NCBI GenBank assembly: GCA_905208455.1
Contig: CAJLPK010000071.1
Coordinates: forward strand, 1-8,605
Reading direction: 5' to 3'
DNA from: an uncultured Bacillota bacterium
Lineage (GTDB): Bacteria; Bacillota; Clostridia; Christensenellales; QAND01
DNA length: 8,605 nucleotides
Both the position numbers and the translations under genes were made by a program. Under the pieces are notes generated by a model. The model worked only from the letters and a program-made list of their open reading frames with translations, was not told the DNA's origin and did no database searches. Positions 4,535-8,605 of this stretch are shown piece by piece. Positions within the stretch are counted from its first letter, which is position 1. Each line of letters starts with the position of its first letter.

Positions 4535-5911
4535 TTGTCCATCGACATCGAAAAACTCGTACAAAGCCAGCAGCGCTATTTCGCATCCGGCCGCACGCGG
4601 GACATTGCCTTTCGCAAGCAGGCGCTCTCCCGCCTGGAAAGCGCGGTCGTGCAATATGAAGAGCGCATCCTCTCCGCCTTGAATGAGGATCTGCAAAAAT
4701 CGCATTTTGAAGGGTATATGACGGAAATCGGCATGGTCAGGGCCGAGCTTTCCTATGTCCAAAAACGCCTGGCGCGGTGGGCCAGGCCGCAGCGCGTCAA
4801 AACGCCGCTGGCCCAGTTTCCCGCCAAAAGCGTCATCCTGCGCGAGCCCTATGGCTCCGTGCTCATCCTAGCGCCGTGGAATTATCCGTTCCAGCTCTGC
4901 CTAGAGCCGCTCATCGGCGCGCTGGCCGCCGGCAACTGCGCCGTCCTCAAGCCCAGCGCCTATGCCCCGCATACCGCCCAGGTGCTCAAAAGCATGATAG
5001 AATCCTGCTTCCCGCCGGAATATGTGGCCGTCGTGCCGGGCGGCCGGGCGGAAAACCTGGCGCTTTTGGATCAGCCGTTTCAGTTCATCTTCTTTACCGG
5101 CGGCGCCACGGTGGGCCGGTTCGTCATGGAAAAGGCCGCCCGGCGCCTGACCCCCGTCTGCCTGGAATTGGGCGGCAAAAGCCCCTGCATCGTGGACAGC
5201 ACCGCCAATGTGCGCCTGGCCGCCAAGCGCATTGTTTTCGGCAAATGCCTCAACGCCGGGCAAACCTGCGTAGCGCCGGATTATGTGTTGATAGACCGCG
5301 CCGTCAAGGACGAATTTTGCCGCGAGGCCCAGCGGTATATCGAGCAGTTTTACACCAAGGATCCGCTTTCCAACCCCGCCTACCCCCGCATCATCAACCA
5401 AAAGCATTTTGACCGCCTTCTCTCTTTGATGGAGGGCGGGCATGTGCTCTGCGGCGGGCACAGCAGCGCAGAGCATCTGCAAATCGAGCCCACGCTGATA
5501 GACCAGGTCTCGCCGGATTCTCCGCTCATGGCGGAGGAGATCTTCGGCCCGCTGCTGCCCATTTTGACCTTTTCGGAGAGAGCGCAGGCCGTCGAGTTTG
5601 TCAACGCCCGCCCGCATCCCCTGGCGCTGTACCTGTTTACCTCGGACAAGGCGTTTTCCGATCAGGTGCTGTCCTCCGTTTCCTTCGGCGGCGGCTGCGT
5701 CAACGATACCATCATCCACCTGGCCACCTCCCGCATGGGGTTCGGCGGCGTAGGCCCCTCCGGCATGGGCCAATACCACGGCAAGCGCAGCTTTGACACC
5801 TTTACCCACGAAAAAAGCATCGTGAAAAAAGCCACCTGGCTGGATCTGCCCATCCGCTACCAGCCCGCCACCCGGCGGAAAATGCGGCTGATGCGGCGCT
5901 TTCTCAAATAA
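4535..5911 (+). CDS. Class 3 (ALDH3-like) NAD(P)-dependent aldehyde dehydrogenase, TTG start
   Basis: A 458-residue enzyme oxidising aldehydes, probably medium or long-chain or aromatic, to carboxylic acids with NAD(P)+. The length and the absence of the N-terminal extension of other ALDHs fit class 3 (YwdH/fatty aldehyde dehydrogenase group). Conserved residues are all present: PWNYPF with Asn116, LKPS with Lys139, the FTGG cofactor loop (187-190), LELGGK with the general base Glu211, the nucleophile Cys245 in 'NAGQTC', EEIFGPLLPI, and the C-terminal SGMGQYHGKRSFDTFTHEKS. The basic C-terminal tail (RRKMRLMRRFLK) may aid membrane contact, as in fatty aldehyde dehydrogenases. The start is TTG at 4535-4537, 7 nt after AAGGGGG; the frame is open further upstream, but that part overlaps the promoter and the divergent gene, and the next ATG would remove conserved sequence. 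It is monocistronic. Confidence 0.95.
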   Translation: MSIDIEKLVQSQQRYFASGRTRDIAFRKQALSRLESAVVQYEERILSALNEDLQKSHFEGYMTEIGMVRAELSYVQKRLARWARPQRVKTPLAQFPAKSVILREPYGSVLILAPWNYPFQLCLEPLIGALAAGNCAVLKPSAYAPHTAQVLKSMIESCFPPEYVAVVPGGRAENLALLDQPFQFIFFTGGATVGRFVMEKAARRLTPVCLELGGKSPCIVDSTANVRLAAKRIVFGKCLNAGQTCVAPDYVLIDRAVKDEFCREAQRYIEQFYTKDPLSNPAYPRIINQKHFDRLLSLMEGGHVLCGGHSSAEHLQIEPTLIDQVSPDSPLMAEEIFGPLLPILTFSERAQAVEFVNARPHPLALYLFTSDKAFSDQVLSSVSFGGGCVNDTIIHLATSRMGFGGVGPSGMGQYHGKRSFDTFTHEKSIVKKATWLDLPIRYQPATRRKMRLMRRFLK

Positions 5912-5927
5912 CGCCTTCGATGGAAAA

Positions 5928-5964
5928 CCCCCTGCGGCGCAAACCAGGCCGCCGGGGGCTTTTT
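5928..5964 (+). terminator. Intrinsic terminator of the aldehyde dehydrogenase gene
   Basis: CCCCC (5928-5932) pairs with GGGGG (5954-5958) and inner GCGGC (5934-5938) with GCCGC (5948-5952), around a 9-nt loop and one T/C mismatch. A C and five T follow. It starts 17 nt after the stop codon. Confidence 0.9.
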
Positions 5965-6435
5965 GCTTCCGTTCCATTCACGGCCGGCGCGCCCGATTTC
6001 AAATCCCGCAGGCCGCCCGGGCAGCAGGCAAGCATGGCGCTTTCCTCCCTCCCCGCATGAGGGAGCCGCCCGGCAGGCCGGCCTAGAGACGGCCCGCGCT
6101 GCGCGTCCCACGCTTCCGGGCAAAACGCCTGCCTCGGCCTGCGTGCTGTGCCGGCATCGCCGGCCGCCCTTTGCAGCGTACCGCCTCCTCTGCCCAAAAT
6201 CGTCCCGTTCCTCCTCCCGGCAACCCATACATGCCTTCCCTGCCTGGCAGCAGGAGCCAATCCCATATAGCCGTTGCCCTCCCGGGCACAATTTTTATCC
6301 CGCACAGTCGCCTTTTCGTTTCGCTTTCTCCTCCGTTCCCCTGCTTGGAGAAAGCCTTCCTGTATCAACCATCCCCTTATAGAGGCGCAGCCCCTATCAA
6401 CCGCCCACCAAAGCGCCTGTAAGCCTAATCCCCAC
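5965..6435. other. Intergenic stretch of about 470 bp without a credible gene
   Basis: Long open frames on both strands are rich in Arg, Pro, Gly and Ala and lack ribosome sites, motifs or a coherent codon pattern, so I read them as GC-driven. It lies between two converging terminators. Small features include the hairpin CTCCCT/AGGGAG region near 6051-6066, CCGGC-ATC-GCCGG near 6152-6164, and two GGTTGATA units on the minus strand near 6364-6403. None is strong enough to call a functional RNA. Confidence 0.5.
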
Positions 6436-6468
6436 AAAAAAAGGCCGGCGCTTCAAACGCCGGCCTTT
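6436..6468 (-). terminator. Intrinsic terminator of the sortase-anchored surface protein gene
   Basis: On the minus strand GGCCGGCG and CGCCGGCC (8 bp, extended by A/T pairs on both sides) enclose a 7-nt loop, and TTTTTTT follows. It starts 18 nt after the stop codon. Confidence 0.9.
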
Positions 6469-6486
6469 GGCCTTTTATTTTCCCGT

Positions 6487-8605
6487 TTACCGGGCGCTGC
6501 GCCTTTTCGCCAGGCAAAGCGTAAACGCCATGCCCATCGCGCCTAGTAAGGACAGCGCGGCCCACAGGCCCATCTGTCCGCTGTCGCCCGTCTGCGGAGA
6601 CAGCGCCGCCGGGGTCTGCGTCGGCTGTCCGGGCGCGGCCGGGCCCGCAGGGCCAGCCGGGGCTTCCGTCGTTTGGCCCAGGGCCGGGATCTCTATCGGG
6701 GCCTTTTCATAGCCGCAGACCGTACACACCTCGTGCTTTTGCCCGGCCTCCAGCTCTGTTGCCTGCTTATCCACCACCCACTGGAAGGCGTGCGCCCCCT
6801 CGGTGAGCGCTTCGCCGCAGACCGTGCAGGCCGTCCAGTGCTTCTCCTCATTCGCCTGATAGGCCTGCCCTGCCTGGTGCGCCGCGCGGGAAATGGTGAC
6901 CGTGCAGCCTGCCTGCGCCGTCTGCCCGTTGTCCTCCCGTACCGCCGTCACCGTCACGGTGTACGCCGCGCTTTCGCCCAGGGCCGGGGACGGTACTGTC
7001 AAGGCCTTTTCCCGGCCCACCGTCTCGCCTGCTGCATTTTGCCACAGATATTCATAGCGGTAGCCGCTCTTTTCCTCAAAGCCGGGCGTTAAAACAGCGC
7101 CCTCCGCCTCTGCGCAGGAAAGCGATACGCGCTGCTGGGCCGGCAGCTCAGGAGCCTCGGCCGGCAACGCCGTCCATTTGGCATAGAGCACAAAATTCCC
7201 TTCCTCGCGCGGGAGCGTATCCTTTTCAAAATCCCACGGCTTTGTCAGCGCGCTGTCCGTATACCAGCCCGCCAGCGTATAGCCCGGCTTAGCCGGCACG
7301 CGGCCCGCCGGGTCCTCCACAGCGCCTTCCACAAACGCCCAATGGCTCAGCGATTCATATTCGTCATACAGCCCGTCCTTGAACAATACCTTTCTTTTGG
7401 CCTCGGTATACAGGGCGTTGGCCGCCTCGTCCTTCTGGTAGCCGAAGCTGTTCGCCGGGGCGGTAAAATGGGCCGGGTCTGCCGTCGCGCCGTTTGTATA
7501 CTGCACAATTTTCTGCCCCACGGCATAATCCATCCAAAGCTCCAGGACAATGGGCTGGGCCGGCGCAAACGGGCCGGATACCTCGATGGGCTGAAAACCC
7601 GGGTTTGCCTCCGGCGTATCGTCCACCGCTTCAATGCCGTTGATCCCCTCAATCCTGGGGGCGCCGCTGAAAGCTAGCTGCACGCCCGGGCGGATGAATA
7701 TCGCGCCTTCGATGGGCGCGTCCACGGCCTGCTCTTTGTTGCCCGCGATGACGCCGCCGTTGATGGCGATTTTGCTCATGCCGAGATCCCCATCGCCCTG
7801 GATGTCCACATAGCCGAGGATCGCGCCGCCGTCATAGGCGGCGGTATTGTTTGTGATGCTGCCGCCGTTGAGGGTAAACGAAGCGGGCCGCCCTTCATAG
7901 CCCTCCACATACACAGCGCCTGCGTTTCCATCCAGCGCCTTGTTGCCGGTGATTTTGCCGCTGTTCATCACCACGGCGCCGCGCGCGTATACCGCCATAG
8001 CGCCCGCCCAGCCGCTGGCCGTGTTGTTTTGGATGTCCGTACCGTTGATCTCCAGCGTGCCCTCTACCGTCACGGCCGGCGACGCCTTCGCCGTGTTGCC
8101 CGTAATAACGCCGCCGTTTAGGTACGCCTTTGCGCCGCTGTTTACCATCACGCCCGCGCTGCCGTTGGAGGATTGCGGCGCGCTGTTGTTTTGAATGCTG
8201 CCGCTTTCCATGGTAAATACGCCGTTTGCGTTGATGGTCGCCGCTGCGCCGACGCTGTTGTTGGCCTTATACGTGTTGCCGCTTATCTCGCCGCCATCCA
8301 GCGTGCAGGAGCCGTTTGTCACAAACACCGCGGAAAACCCGCTGCCCGTCAGCTTTGCGCCCTTTTCTATGGACAGCGCGCCGCCGCTGACATGCACCAG
8401 GTATGCGTTGTTGTTTTGGGAGCGCCCGTCTATCGTCACGTCCTTCAGCGCCAGCGCGCCGCCGTCCGTCACCTTAAACATGTCCTTGTTTGCCGCCAGC
8501 CCGTTGTTGACGGCACAGCCCGGCCCGGTCAGCGTTAAGGGCTTGTCGATGGTGATGGTTTCGCTCAGCGTCACCGTCTCGTTCAGCACCACCGTATCCC
8601 CCGGC
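6487..8605 (-). CDS. Sortase-anchored beta-helix surface protein with InlB-type repeat (5' end outside the window)
   Basis: The last 705 codons of a large wall-anchored protein; the first complete codons read PGDTVVLNETV, clearly mid-protein, so no start is in the window. Residues are counted from there. About 1-330 form a parallel beta-helix with a near 30-residue period marked by GxIxxN units: GEISGNT (105-111), GSIQNNS (135), GVITGNT (165), TDIQNNT (189), GKITGNK (216), GSITNNT (248), GVIAGNK (284). About 405-480 is a Listeria-Bacteroides (InlB B-type) repeat ending 'FVLYAKWTA'. About 485-575 is Ig/PKD-like, with two cysteines (497, 567) placed for a disulfide. Two CTVCG motifs (593, 627) could bind metal or form disulfides. 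A Pro/Ala linker leads to the sorting signal SPQTGD (669-674, DNA 6583-6600), a membrane span (about 678-699) and the KRRSAR tail. The role is probably adhesion or host/matrix interaction, by inference. Confidence 0.9.
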   Translation of the reverse strand, partial: PGDTVVLNETVTLSETITIDKPLTLTGPGCAVNNGLAANKDMFKVTDGGALALKDVTIDGRSQNNNAYLVHVSGGALSIEKGAKLTGSGFSAVFVTNGSCTLDGGEISGNTYKANNSVGAAATINANGVFTMESGSIQNNSAPQSSNGSAGVMVNSGAKAYLNGGVITGNTAKASPAVTVEGTLEINGTDIQNNTASGWAGAMAVYARGAVVMNSGKITGNKALDGNAGAVYVEGYEGRPASFTLNGGSITNNTAAYDGGAILGYVDIQGDGDLGMSKIAINGGVIAGNKEQAVDAPIEGAIFIRPGVQLAFSGAPRIEGINGIEAVDDTPEANPGFQPIEVSGPFAPAQPIVLELWMDYAVGQKIVQYTNGATADPAHFTAPANSFGYQKDEAANALYTEAKRKVLFKDGLYDEYESLSHWAFVEGAVEDPAGRVPAKPGYTLAGWYTDSALTKPWDFEKDTLPREEGNFVLYAKWTALPAEAPELPAQQRVSLSCAEAEGAVLTPGFEEKSGYRYEYLWQNAAGETVGREKALTVPSPALGESAAYTVTVTAVREDNGQTAQAGCTVTISRAAHQAGQAYQANEEKHWTACTVCGEALTEGAHAFQWVVDKQATELEAGQKHEVCTVCGYEKAPIEIPALGQTTEAPAGPAGPAAPGQPTQTPAALSPQTGDSGQMGLWAALSLLGAMGMAFTLCLAKRRSAR
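7735..8320 (-). repeat. Coding repeats of the beta-helix (about 90 bp period)
   Basis: Seven GxIxxN-type units, about 30 codons apart in most cases, produce degenerate DNA repeats seen on the plus strand as variants of 'ttgccggtgat...gccgccgtt'. They are diverged protein repeats rather than recent tandem copies, and similarity is clearer in protein than in DNA. Confidence 0.6.

Noticed and set aside
4901..5977. 358-residue minus-strand ORF.
   Set aside because: It is a full antisense shadow of the aldehyde dehydrogenase.
5904..6437. 177-residue minus-strand ORF in the gap after the ALDH gene.
   Set aside because: Low-complexity Arg/Gly/Ala composition, no ribosome site, no motif, and it overlaps both flanking terminators.
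7735..8320. Regular short repeats as a possible CRISPR array.
   Set aside because: The units are diverged protein-coding repeats in an open frame (beta-helix rungs), with no identical repeats or spacer structure.

Overview
The window looks like a chromosomal segment of a fairly GC-rich Firmicute, probably a gut-associated member of the Clostridia. This rests on strong AGGAGG-type ribosome binding sites, sigma-A type promoters, intrinsic terminators with clean T-tracts, a Gram-positive surface protein ending in an SPQTGD sorting signal plus membrane anchor, a lipobox lipoprotein, and stand-alone PflX-like and class 3 aldehyde dehydrogenase genes. No species can be named from the sequence. No transposase, integrase, CRISPR array, tRNA or rRNA was seen.

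Layout from left to right: (1) the first 106 codons of a MATE-family efflux transporter (minus strand, runs off the left edge). Its upstream region holds a near-consensus promoter, a compact three-way-junction RNA element closed by a perfect 10-bp stem, and an intrinsic terminator with a UACG tetraloop, all before the ribosome binding site. This is the architecture of a transcription-attenuating riboswitch. (2) A weak 48-codon ORF and a complete DeoR-family regulator (minus) whose promoter overlaps two TTTGTTTRTG direct repeats exactly 20 bp apart, a likely autoregulatory operator. (3) A gene-poor stretch of about 400 bp with an orphan plus-strand terminator. (4) A secreted beta-helix lipoprotein (minus), flanked by an imperfect 26-bp direct repeat. 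(5) A divergent pair: a PflX-like radical SAM protein (minus) and a class 3 aldehyde dehydrogenase (plus, TTG start), whose promoters lie back to back in a 93-bp gap. (6) About 470 bp with no credible gene. (7) The C-terminal 705 codons of a large sortase-anchored beta-helix surface protein (minus, runs off the right edge).

The genes do not form one operon. Almost every gene has its own terminator and, where visible, its own promoter. Two themes stand out: cell-surface display (two unrelated-looking beta-helix proteins, one lipid-anchored and one wall-anchored) and small-molecule stress or efflux (riboswitch-like MATE, aldehyde dehydrogenase). The most interesting element is the structured leader in front of the MATE gene. 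It resembles no class I can match with certainty. The guanidine-IV (mepA) class, which controls MATE pumps in Clostridia, is the first known class to test; if it does not match, this is a candidate new riboswitch.
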